Assembly: GCA_963662515.1 (NCBI GenBank) | Contig: OY759675.1 | Span: forward strand, 2,976,001 to 3,040,000 | From: JAFGDI01 sp963662515 | GTDB lineage: Bacteria > Planctomycetota > Phycisphaerae > Sedimentisphaerales > SM23-30 | Length of the DNA: 64,000 nt | Direction: 5' to 3' | Part shown: in pieces, positions 17,763 through 26,200 of the stretch | Position numbering within the stretch: position 1 is the stretch's first letter | How the letters are laid out: each line of letters begins with the position of its first letter | Program-made: the position numbers and the translations under genes | Notes under the pieces: generated by a model | Told to the model about the DNA's origin: nothing | The model's input: the letters and a program-made list of their open reading frames with translations, nothing else | Databases searched by the model: none

Positions 17763-18332
17763 TCAGCTCTTTACGCGTTCCAGATACTCGCGGGTACGGG
17801 TATCGCAGCGGATCAATTCGCCAGTCTCGCAGAAAGGAGGAACCTGAACTTCAGCGCCGGTTTCAAGAATAGCTTTCTTGTACTGATTAGTAATAGTAGC
17901 TCCCTTGAGTGCAGGGGGAGTGTCAGTTATAACCAGTTCCACGGTATTAGGCAGAACAACTGTAAATGGCTTGCCATCAAGGAAATGTATTTCCACATCA
18001 GTGTTTTCCTTACACCATTTTGTACCTTCACCCTCACAGAACTGATCATCGGTCAGCTCTATCTGCTCATAGTTTTCCTTGTGCATAAAGAAATGAGTTG
18101 GTCCGTTGGAATACAGATACTCATATTTCTGCTTATCAACGAACATCTGCTCCAGAGTCTCTTCAGATCTGATTCTCTTATTGAGAGTGCCGCCATCTTG
18201 CAGGTCTTTGAACTTAGTCTGAAGCACAGCCCCACCCTTACCCAGCTTAACATGCTGATAATCAAGAACTTCGCAAGGCTTATTGTCGATTTTCAGGACC
18301 ATACCCTTTTTTATTTCATTTGCCTTAATCAT
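17763..18332 (-). CDS. efp: Translation elongation factor P
   Basis: A 189-residue EF-P, which binds the ribosome between the P and E sites and relieves stalling at polyproline. All three beta-barrel domains are present and the length is standard. The acceptor loop reads QHVKLGKGGA, with the normally modified lysine at K32. The residue two before it is Leu where most EF-Ps have Pro, and the DNA reading (AAG CTG GGT AAG) is unambiguous. No EpmA, EarP or other modifying enzyme is encoded in the window. It is monocistronic, with a strong terminator. Confidence 0.95.
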   Translation of the reverse strand: MIKANEIKKGMVLKIDNKPCEVLDYQHVKLGKGGAVLQTKFKDLQDGGTLNKRIRSEETLEQMFVDKQKYEYLYSNGPTHFFMHKENYEQIELTDDQFCEGEGTKWCKENTDVEIHFLDGKPFTVVLPNTVELVITDTPPALKGATITNQYKKAILETGAEVQVPPFCETGELIRCDTRTREYLERVKS

Positions 18333-18631
18333 TATCTCTTATTTACCTGTACTTTCTACACTTATGTCTATAGAATATTATCGGTCTGTTACTATTGCCG
18401 CCGCGGAATAGTAAATAATAAACTTAACATGAACGATAAGTTGTGTATAATACAGAATCCAGAAGAAAAAGTCAAGTTAGCTTAGGTCTCCTGAGCCTGA
18501 GATTAATGAAGTTTGCAGTTAAATTGGTGTGCAATTACAACTGCATTAGCGAAGCAAAATAAGTGAATTATGGATGTTGAATAAAACAGGATAGCAGGCC
18601 TAACAACCTGTATTACCTGAGGAAAAGCAAA
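18333..18631. other. Divergent intergenic region between efp and the MEMO gene
   Basis: About 300 bp with promoters for both genes. No RNA gene or repeat is recognised. GAGGAAA precedes the MEMO start by about 8 bases. Confidence 0.5.
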
Positions 18632-19510
18632 ATGGCAGTAAGACTACCCATTGCAGCAGGCCGATTTTACAGTGCCGACCCGGATGAATGTCGGTCTGAC
18701 CTGGAAAAACTGCTCAAGACATATAGCGGCTCTGACCCTCTGCCAGAGATTATAACTGGCGGCATAGTACCTCATGCCGGGTGGGTCTTCAGCGGCGAGC
18801 TGTGCGGCATGCTGTTTAACGAGATACACTCTCGCCAGCAGGTAGATACTTTTGTCCTTTTTGGTGCCAATCATTCGGTTAACTCATACAGCCACATGGT
18901 ATATGATGTTGGCCAATGGGCCAGTCCTCTGGGTACGATCGATATCGATCAGGAATACGCCGCCGCCCTGGTAGAACTTGCCGATGGTCTGCTCCATGCC
19001 AATTGTCAGGCTCATAGTCAGGAACATTCTCTGGAGGTATTAATACCTTTTATTCAGTATCTGTTCCCGGAAGCCAAAATAGTGCCCATAATGGTTCAGC
19101 CTCTGGAAACAGCAGTAAAGGTCGGCGAACTGGCCGCAGAAATAACCAGCCGCTATACCGACCGTAAAATAATTGCGATCGGGTCAACCGACCTGACCCA
19201 TTACGGGCCCAGCTATTATAATACCCCCATGGGCACCGGGCCGGAAGCCCTGGCCTGGGCCAAAAATGCCAACGACCGGCAAATGACCGACCTGATCTGT
19301 CAGATGCGCTATGACCGGGTGGTCAGTACTGCCCAGGAACATAAAAACGCCTGTGGCGCCGGGGCAATAGCTGCCACCATGAGCTATTGTTCAAAGCAGG
19401 GCAAAAACCAAGGAATAATGTTACAGCAGACCTGTAGTTCCGAAGTATTTAAGCAGAAATTTGGCAAAACAGATATGAACAGTGTAGGATATGCAGCAAT
19501 AGCGTTTTGA
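18632..19510 (+). CDS. MEMO1-family protein (AmmeMemoRadiSam system protein B)
   Basis: A 292-residue protein of the MEMO/YjjI-like dioxygenase-related fold. The start MAVRLPIAAGRFYSADP, GGIVPHAGWVFSG, FVLFGANHS and CGAGAIAATM are diagnostic. The three putative metal ligands are kept: H48, H81 and C241, matching positions known in human MEMO1. Family members often sit beside an AMMECR1 protein and a radical SAM enzyme (the AmmeMemoRadiSam set). Neither is next to this gene, which is followed by parA. The cellular role in bacteria is not established. Confidence 0.9.
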   Translation: MAVRLPIAAGRFYSADPDECRSDLEKLLKTYSGSDPLPEIITGGIVPHAGWVFSGELCGMLFNEIHSRQQVDTFVLFGANHSVNSYSHMVYDVGQWASPLGTIDIDQEYAAALVELADGLLHANCQAHSQEHSLEVLIPFIQYLFPEAKIVPIMVQPLETAVKVGELAAEITSRYTDRKIIAIGSTDLTHYGPSYYNTPMGTGPEALAWAKNANDRQMTDLICQMRYDRVVSTAQEHKNACGAGAIAATMSYCSKQGKNQGIMLQQTCSSEVFKQKFGKTDMNSVGYAAIAF

Positions 19511-19607
19511 ACAAAAGCGAGGAAGAAAGGTAGAAAGGAAAAAAGACTGTAAGATGATCTTCCCCCTTTCCTACTTACTTCCTTTCAACCTTACTTACTG
19601 AATTAAT
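19511..19607. repeat. Imperfect inverted repeat between MEMO gene and parA
   Basis: GAGGAAGAAAGGTAGAAAGG is mirrored by CCTTTCCTACTTACTTCCTTTC. It resembles the purine-rich inverted repeats at 21440-21571. The right arm also resembles the pyrimidine-rich string near 58960-58990. Confidence 0.6.
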
Positions 19608-20588
19608 ATGCGAATAATAGCAATTACAAATCAAAAAGGCGGAGTGGGTAAAACCACCAGTACAGTTAATCTGGCAGCAGCTCTGGCTCGACAGGGACGC
19701 AGGGTCATACTTATAGACCTGGACCCGCAGGCCCATCTGACCACCTTCCTGGGTGTCTCTCCCTTTGACCTGCAACTTTCGAGCTATGAACTACTCTGTC
19801 AGAATAAAAAACTCAGCGAGTGCCTGGTTGATATCAGAGAGAATATCCGGCTACTGGGCTCAGGCATAAACCTTACCGCCGCTGAACAGGAGCTGGTATC
19901 GGTAGTAGGCCGCGAGACTATTCTGCGTGATGCAATAACCGATTATAATGAGCCGGTTGATTATGTCCTTATCGACTGCCCGCCATCACTGGGAATGCTG
20001 ACTCTGAATGCTCTGGGCGCCGCCCGGGAGATATTCATTCCCATGCAGCCGCATTTCCTCTCACTGCAAGGTCTGAGCCAGTTACTCGAATCAGTAACTC
20101 TCGTCCAGAGGCGTATAAACCCAGCCCTTTCGGTCAGCGGCATACTGTTTTGTATGTTTGACAGCCGCCTTAGTTTATCTAATGAAGTAGTAAAAGAGAT
20201 AGAGAGCTTTGTACTGGGACATCGCCAGGAGGCTTCTCCCTGGCAAAAGGCTCGCATATTCGATACTCGTATCAGGCGAAATGTCAAGCTGGCCGAATCA
20301 CCCAGCTACGGACAGACCATTTTTGAATATGAAAACGGCAGTAATGGAGCAGAAGACTATCAGGCTTTATGTCAGGAAGTAATAGCCATGGAAGCGGGTG
20401 ATAATCTTGTAGGACAGGTACAGCCGACAGACAGTCCAGCCCACAACGATACACTGCCCGGCGAAGATGAACCCTGCGAAATAAAGGAAATACCAGCAGC
20501 AGATCATATCCCTGCTCCGGGTGTTACTGGCAATACTGTTACTGCTGATTCATGCGAAGAAAAGACAGGAGATGCCCAGCCATTATGA
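19608..20588 (+). CDS. ParA/Soj-family ATPase with C-terminal tail
   Basis: A 326-residue ParA-type P-loop ATPase. The deviant Walker A is KGGVGKTT (10-17), with DLDPQAHLT following and DYVLIDCPPSLG as the Walker B region. The standard ParA fold ends near residue 262. The remaining 65 residues are acidic, Pro/Thr-rich and probably disordered. ParA proteins position chromosomes, plasmids or protein complexes. No ParB gene or parS-like palindromes were noticed nearby, so it may be an orphan ParA for another cargo. Its stop overlaps the ATG of the next gene (ATGA), implying translational coupling to the VanZ-like membrane protein. Confidence 0.88.
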   Translation: MRIIAITNQKGGVGKTTSTVNLAAALARQGRRVILIDLDPQAHLTTFLGVSPFDLQLSSYELLCQNKKLSECLVDIRENIRLLGSGINLTAAEQELVSVVGRETILRDAITDYNEPVDYVLIDCPPSLGMLTLNALGAAREIFIPMQPHFLSLQGLSQLLESVTLVQRRINPALSVSGILFCMFDSRLSLSNEVVKEIESFVLGHRQEASPWQKARIFDTRIRRNVKLAESPSYGQTIFEYENGSNGAEDYQALCQEVIAMEAGDNLVGQVQPTDSPAHNDTLPGEDEPCEIKEIPAADHIPAPGVTGNTVTADSCEEKTGDAQPL

Positions 20589-21433
20589 GTTTCGGTCCGG
20601 CATTTCAGACCATTTGCAGATTCCATAAACTTCTGACCATTGCCGCTCCCTGGCTGGCCCTGGCAGCATATTGGCTTTTCATATTCACTCTGACCCATCT
20701 GCCCGGCCACAAACTGCCGCAGGTGAAGGTTATCGGGGCCGATAAAACTATGCATTATCTGGCCTATCTGGGACTGGGGATCACCTTTTGTCTGGCTTAT
20801 TATCGCAATGTCAGGCCCAGCCTCAGACAGAAACGAACCTGGCTGGTGCTGGTTGCCCTGGTCGGCTATGGCATTTTCGATGAGCTGACCCAGCATTTTG
20901 TCGGACGCAGTACCGACCCGGCTGATTTCATGTTCAACTGCATGGGACTCATCTCGGCTATGATCATCGTCTTTCTGGTTCATCGGCTTGTCCACTGGAT
21001 CTTCCTGGCTGGTGCGGTGCTGTTTGTCTTATCTCACTGGCCGACACCCACCCACCTCATTGAGCTGCCCGATGAGCTTGCCCCGCTCAAGATAATAGGC
21101 TATATGGGCGGCTACTGTCTGCTCACGGTTATGTGGTGGCGAGCCCTGAGCCCCGGCAATAAATTCATGGTGAACCGCTATATTTTCTGCTGGACAACAG
21201 CAATAATGACTGCTTATGCTATAATAGATCATTCTCTGCTGACCCTGATGAAAAGGGAATTTAACAGTGAATGGCTTACCACCGCCCTGCTTTCGATTGT
21301 AGTAGGGCTGATAGTGTCTTTCCTGCTGGGCCTGCAAAACCAGGCCGAGGAAAATTACCAGAAATACCTCAAACACCTGGAAGAACGCGACCCAAATGAC
21401 TTTGAGACGATTAAGAGAGATTTTGGATATTGA
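20585..21433 (+). CDS. VanZ-like integral membrane protein
   Basis: A 282-residue membrane protein starting at the ATG that overlaps the parA stop (ATGA). An upstream in-frame ATG at 20552 lacks an SD. The VanZ-like core spans about 20-135: WLFIFTLTHLPGHKLP, GADKTMHYLAYLGLG, and a later GIFDELTQHFVGRSTDPADFMFNCMG with the typical acidic DE...D pattern. Further hydrophobic helices follow (about 140-270), and the C-terminus is charged and cytoplasmic. VanZ proteins give low-level teicoplanin resistance in enterococci, but most family members have unknown roles in the envelope. Coupling to parA suggests a shared function. Confidence 0.82.
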   Translation: MSFGPAFQTICRFHKLLTIAAPWLALAAYWLFIFTLTHLPGHKLPQVKVIGADKTMHYLAYLGLGITFCLAYYRNVRPSLRQKRTWLVLVALVGYGIFDELTQHFVGRSTDPADFMFNCMGLISAMIIVFLVHRLVHWIFLAGAVLFVLSHWPTPTHLIELPDELAPLKIIGYMGGYCLLTVMWWRALSPGNKFMVNRYIFCWTTAIMTAYAIIDHSLLTLMKREFNSEWLTTALLSIVVGLIVSFLLGLQNQAEENYQKYLKHLEERDPNDFETIKRDFGY

Positions 21434-21439
21434 ATGAGG

Positions 21440-21571
21440 AAGAAACAAGAAATAAGAAACAAGCTCCGGATAGCCCTTAGGGCAAACTAATTTAAACGCC
21501 TGCGAAGCAGTCGAAAAAAAATCAGACAGCTTCGAGCGGAGCGAGAATCATGAGCTTATTTCTTGTTTCTT
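21440..21571. repeat. Inverted-repeat element downstream of the VanZ gene
   Basis: A perfect 17-bp inverted repeat, AAGAAACAAGAAATAAG (21440-21456) with its complement (21555-21571), encloses 98 bp. There is no ORF. It could be a miniature mobile element or part of the dispersed intergenic repeat family also seen at 14355-14420 and 19511-19607. Confidence 0.7.
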
Positions 21572-21626
21572 ATTACTTATTACTTCTCATTTATAACTTT
21601 ACTTTTTTGGAATTTAACAGAACAAA

Positions 21627-23108
21627 ATGAAAAACAACAGAATTATCAGTGAATATGAACAGGTAAGGCTCGAGAAGATCGAGAAGATCAAGGCACTGGG
21701 TATTGACCCGTTTGGCGGTTATTACCCGGGAACTGAATCAACAGCAGCAGTATCGGCCAAATACGACCCGAATAATGAAGAACAGATCGTCTGCACTGCC
21801 GGGCGTATGCTCCTGCATCGCGCAATGGGCAGTCTGATGTTCTCCACGATCCGCGACTCGGTTGGCTCGATCCAGATCGGCATGAGCAAGAAGATGCTGG
21901 GTGAAAAACAATGGGAACTGGCCAAACTGCTCGACCTGGGCGATATAGTCGGTGTAAAAGGCCAGCTTGGCAAGACCAAGACCGGCGAAGTAACCATCTG
22001 GGTAACCGAACTTACCCTGCTGTGCAAGGCTACTGTGCCGCCACCGGAAAAGTTCCATGGTCTTACCGATGTTGAACGCCGCTATCGTCAACGCTATGTT
22101 GACCTGTTCTCTAACCCGGAAGTAATGGCCACCTTCAAAGAGCGCAGCCGTATTCTAGCTGACATTCGCGCCCTGCTGGGCAGTAAGGGTTTCCTTGAGG
22201 TTGAGACACCCATGATGCAGCCGATCGCCGGTGGCGCAGCGGCCCGTCCGTTCGTTACCCATCATAATACCCTGGACTTGCAGCTCTTTTTGCGTATAGC
22301 CCCGGAGCTGTATCTCAAGCGGCTGCTGGTTGGCGGCATGGAGCGGGTCTTTGAAATAAACCGCAATTTCCGTAATGAAGGTATCAGTACCCGGCATAAC
22401 CCGGAGTTCACCATGTGCGAACTCTATCAGGCTTATGCCGATTACAATATCATGATGGAGACTATGGAAGATATAGTCTGTATGCTGGTAGAAAAACGCA
22501 GCTCTGATATGAAGCTGGAATTTAACGGCCAGATGATCGATTATACCAGACCTTGGCGCCGGGCAAAATATGCCGACCTGTTCAATGACCACTGCCCCTG
22601 CAAAATAGACGATATCGCCGGGGTGCGAGCCGCTGCCCGCAAGATCGGTGTAGAAGAGGCCAAGATGGACGATATAGTTGTCATTAACGAAGTATTCGAG
22701 CATTTCGTCGAACATCACCTCATTAACCCGACCTTCGTTATCGATTACCCCGCTGAAATGTGCGTACTCACCCGCCGCAAGGCCACTGATCCGAATATAG
22801 CCGAACGCTTCGAGCTGTTCATTAATAAGATGGAAGTGGCTAATGCCTATACCGAGCTGAACGACCCGGCGATCCAGGAAGAAAACTTTATGCACCAGCT
22901 CAAAGGACTCGAAGAAAGCGAAGCCCAGATGGACGATGATTTCGTCGAGGCTCTGCGTTACGGCATGCCGCCGGCCGGTGGTCTGGGCTTTGGCGTTGAC
23001 CGCCTGGTAATGCTCATGACCAACAGCATCAGTATTCGCGATGTTATTCTCTTCCCGCAGATGAAGCCACTGGCTCAGGGTGAAGTGAAAGAAAAAGACA
23101 GCGAATAA
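21627..23108 (+). CDS. lysS: Lysyl-tRNA synthetase (class II)
   Basis: A 493-residue class II LysRS that charges tRNA-Lys. The N-terminal OB-fold anticodon-binding domain covers about 55-145. The catalytic domain carries motif 2, FRNEGISTRHNPEFT, near residue 250, and motif 3, GLGFGVDRLVML, near the C-terminus. PMMQPIAGGAAARPFVTHHN is the usual lysine-site region. Length and motifs are normal. A weak SD precedes the ATG. It converges on the GH115 gene, with a shared hairpin terminator between them. Confidence 0.96.
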   Translation: MKNNRIISEYEQVRLEKIEKIKALGIDPFGGYYPGTESTAAVSAKYDPNNEEQIVCTAGRMLLHRAMGSLMFSTIRDSVGSIQIGMSKKMLGEKQWELAKLLDLGDIVGVKGQLGKTKTGEVTIWVTELTLLCKATVPPPEKFHGLTDVERRYRQRYVDLFSNPEVMATFKERSRILADIRALLGSKGFLEVETPMMQPIAGGAAARPFVTHHNTLDLQLFLRIAPELYLKRLLVGGMERVFEINRNFRNEGISTRHNPEFTMCELYQAYADYNIMMETMEDIVCMLVEKRSSDMKLEFNGQMIDYTRPWRRAKYADLFNDHCPCKIDDIAGVRAAARKIGVEEAKMDDIVVINEVFEHFVEHHLINPTFVIDYPAEMCVLTRRKATDPNIAERFELFINKMEVANAYTELNDPAIQEENFMHQLKGLEESEAQMDDDFVEALRYGMPPAGGLGFGVDRLVMLMTNSISIRDVILFPQMKPLAQGEVKEKDSE

Positions 23109-23164
23109 GGCTAAGGCTGACATACAGCTTTAATGCTGACAATACTACAGTTCACATAAAATAA

Positions 23165-23198
23165 AAGGTCACGAAGAAATTTTAATCTTCGTGACCTT
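23165..23198. terminator. Terminator between convergent lysS and GH115 genes
   Basis: A perfect 13-bp stem, AAGGTCACGAAGA with TCTTCGTGACCTT, and an 8-base AT loop. It has A-rich sequence on the left and T-rich sequence on the right, so it can work in both directions. Confidence 0.85.
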
Positions 23199-23221
23199 CT
23201 TATTATCTGGCAAAAAAGCTA

Positions 23222-26200
23222 TCAGGGCTTCACGATTGTCTCCTGCGGTCCCAGATGGCTTGACGATGGATTACCAATAATTATTTTATCAAGTACGACA
23301 CCTGGATCAACCATCCATATTTTCAGTCTGTGACTGCCCGGGGCACTGATACTATGTGCAGAGTTTGACAGGGCAACTCCCTGCAATACATTGAGATTCC
23401 ACTGCGAACTCCATTCCAAAGTATCATAATCGACTAAAACCGGCTGCTGATCATCAAAGGCAACCGCATATCTGAGCTTATGCTCAGAAGTAATGGCATG
23501 GGTCGGAATAGCCCGAACGGTAACCGTTTTCTCCCCTGCATTCCACAGATACACCTGGTATTCAACCATCGGACTGTCAGCCATAATATCGGAAATATTA
23601 ACACGACTTTCCTGAGTAACCGGCAAAACCGTTATGCTGTCACTGGTACTGCCCAGAGTAGGTATGACCCGCCAGCCGGCAGAACCTCTATCTGTTCTGT
23701 CGCTATAATTTTCGGCCTCCATACAGACATAACCGCGTGTTTCGATAAATCCGGTAATATCATCAGGCCGGGGCGATATCGGGTTGAAAGTATTTACCTT
23801 AACAAGCAAATTACCCTGCGGACCGGTTATGGTAATTATGCCGCTTCTGCTGCCGGTGGGCACAGTATTCCAGTCTATAGAGACCCATAAACGCTGCTGA
23901 CTGGTTACACTGCCAGAAACATTGTCAAGCAATATCCATGGCTCCGAGACCTGAGCAGACCAGTTGAAAGCGGTATCGCCCTTACTGAATATATCTATAA
24001 AGTGACTGTTTTTCGTAAACACATCAAAAACAGGCAGCATATCAGAGGTAATACTACCTGCCACAGGTTCAATATCAACGGCGGTAAAGGCCGCTGCATC
24101 ATTATATGCACCCAAGCCAACCTTACCAGCCGGGAAAACACCTGTAACCCGGGTGAGCTGCTGACCATTATAGTTAACGCTCAGACCATCGGCATCATAC
24201 CGCACTTCAAGATTATGGAACGAATTATCAGGAACAGCCACACCATAATTTTGCAGCAGAGTTCTGGTGCCATTGCTTATGCAGTGCAGAGCAGAATTAT
24301 TCCTGTCACTGCACAGGATTATATAATAATAATTCATATCATTCTGATAGCCAAAAACCAGGGCCAGGTCAGCAGAATTATTACTACCCAGATCATCACA
24401 GGAGCGAACCTGACAATTAAAGTTAAAGTAATCATATTCATGATCTTTGACCAATGCCAACTCGCCAAGCCGGTCACCAGATAAATTACTATAACTGCTG
24501 GTATTGATCGCATATTCATTTTGAGAACCATTTGCCCGCACTGTCCAGCGGCTGCTGTTGAGCGGCTGCCAGTTCTGGCTGTTACCAGAAGCAAAATCAT
24601 CAGCAAACGGAGTGTAAACCACAGGAGAGTTTACCAGCTCATTGCCCTGTCCTTCCAGAACAACCCCCATCTGTGCTCCAGACTGCGGCGTTACAGTTGT
24701 CATAGCAGGCAGACCAAACTCTGAACGATTTAAGGGCTTATAGCTCATTATGCCCTTCCACTTTCCGCCGCTCATGGTATTATTGTAATAGTCCGTCTCA
24801 GCTATGATCTGGTTGTATGCCTCGGTTGCCACCTGGGCATAATCGTTGGCACTTACCCGCCCCTGCGAGGCATATTGGGCATTTTTCTGAGAATAAAGAA
24901 TCTTCTTATTCATCAGACCTGCACAACGAACCTGATACAATATCATCTGATAATAAGCATCTCTGATCAAAGGCGTAAGAGATTCATATACTGCATTTGC
25001 CCGCTGAGTTATCTGCTCATACTGGCCAACCCGCCTTTCCAGCTCATCGCCAAAATCATTCATATTGAATCTCAAGCCTGACATAGTCATGTGTTCTGGC
25101 TTGCGTGCCTGGGCCAGGTTAAAATATTCGATAAGGATATCAGCAATTTCAGCTCTGTATTCGGGGCCAAACTGCTGCCAGGCCCAGAATTCGAGGTACT
25201 CCCTGACATTTGCCTGCGGAAAGCGTGCTGTATCCCAGGCCAGCCTGAAGGCATAATCAATACCAATTTCGGCAGGTTTTATATCACCAACATTAAAGAC
25301 CCAGACACGATCAGCACCATACTGATAGGCTTTGGTCATTTCCTCCCAGATCAATGCCGGCGGGGTCGAGTACAGCCAGAGGAAATCACGGGGAGAGCCC
25401 AGGTAAGAGAAATGATAATACACCCCGGAACTGCCCGAACGGGCCCGTTCATCGGTATCAGACAACCTGCGAATATAACCATGATTATCATCTGGCCATA
25501 CCAGTGTAATATCATCGGGCACATTCATACCCATATTATACAGACCGAGAACCTCCTTATAGGGACAGAATATCTGGGGCACCTTGGTTACATCAGGATT
25601 CACTAATTCAGCAATTATATTTCTCTGAGCAGGGAATATCTCATCCTGCATTGCCAGTACTTTCTGGGCATCAGTTGCTCCGCTGCAGGGCATACCGCTG
25701 TCATGAATTCCACGCATACCTGTTGTATACATATTTTCATACTGACCATTTGCCGCGACAGCATCACGCCAATACTGGGTTAAGCCAGATGAATTGGTAC
25801 ACCAGTCCCAGTCACCTCGGGCCGAACCATCTGCCGGGCTCCAGCGATACCATTCCCATTCATTATCACGAGACATCTGCTCACAATGTGATGACCCCAT
25901 AACTATCGCATACTGATCGGCCACTATCTTATTCTCAGCGAAACCATGGAACCCCTTGGTACACTTATGCATTGCCGGCCAGAGATAATTGGCCTTAAGA
26001 CGCAGCAGCAGTTCAAATATCCGCTTATGGGCCTTAGGACCGATAAAGCCATCATCTGGCGAATAGGTATTTCTGGCCCACGGGTGCAGACCCCAGTCTT
26101 CATCGTTAATAAAGAACCCGCGATACTTAACCGAAGGCGGACCTTGTTTATATCTGCCGCCCCGTACAAAGACATTCTCACGATACTTAACCGGCACATC

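Noticed and set aside
17703..18485. 260-residue plus-strand ORF over efp
   Set aside because: It is antisense to the clearly conserved EF-P gene and resembles no protein.
22155..23123. 322-residue minus-strand ORF over lysS
   Set aside because: A mirror frame of the conserved lysyl-tRNA synthetase; no SD or recognisable domain.
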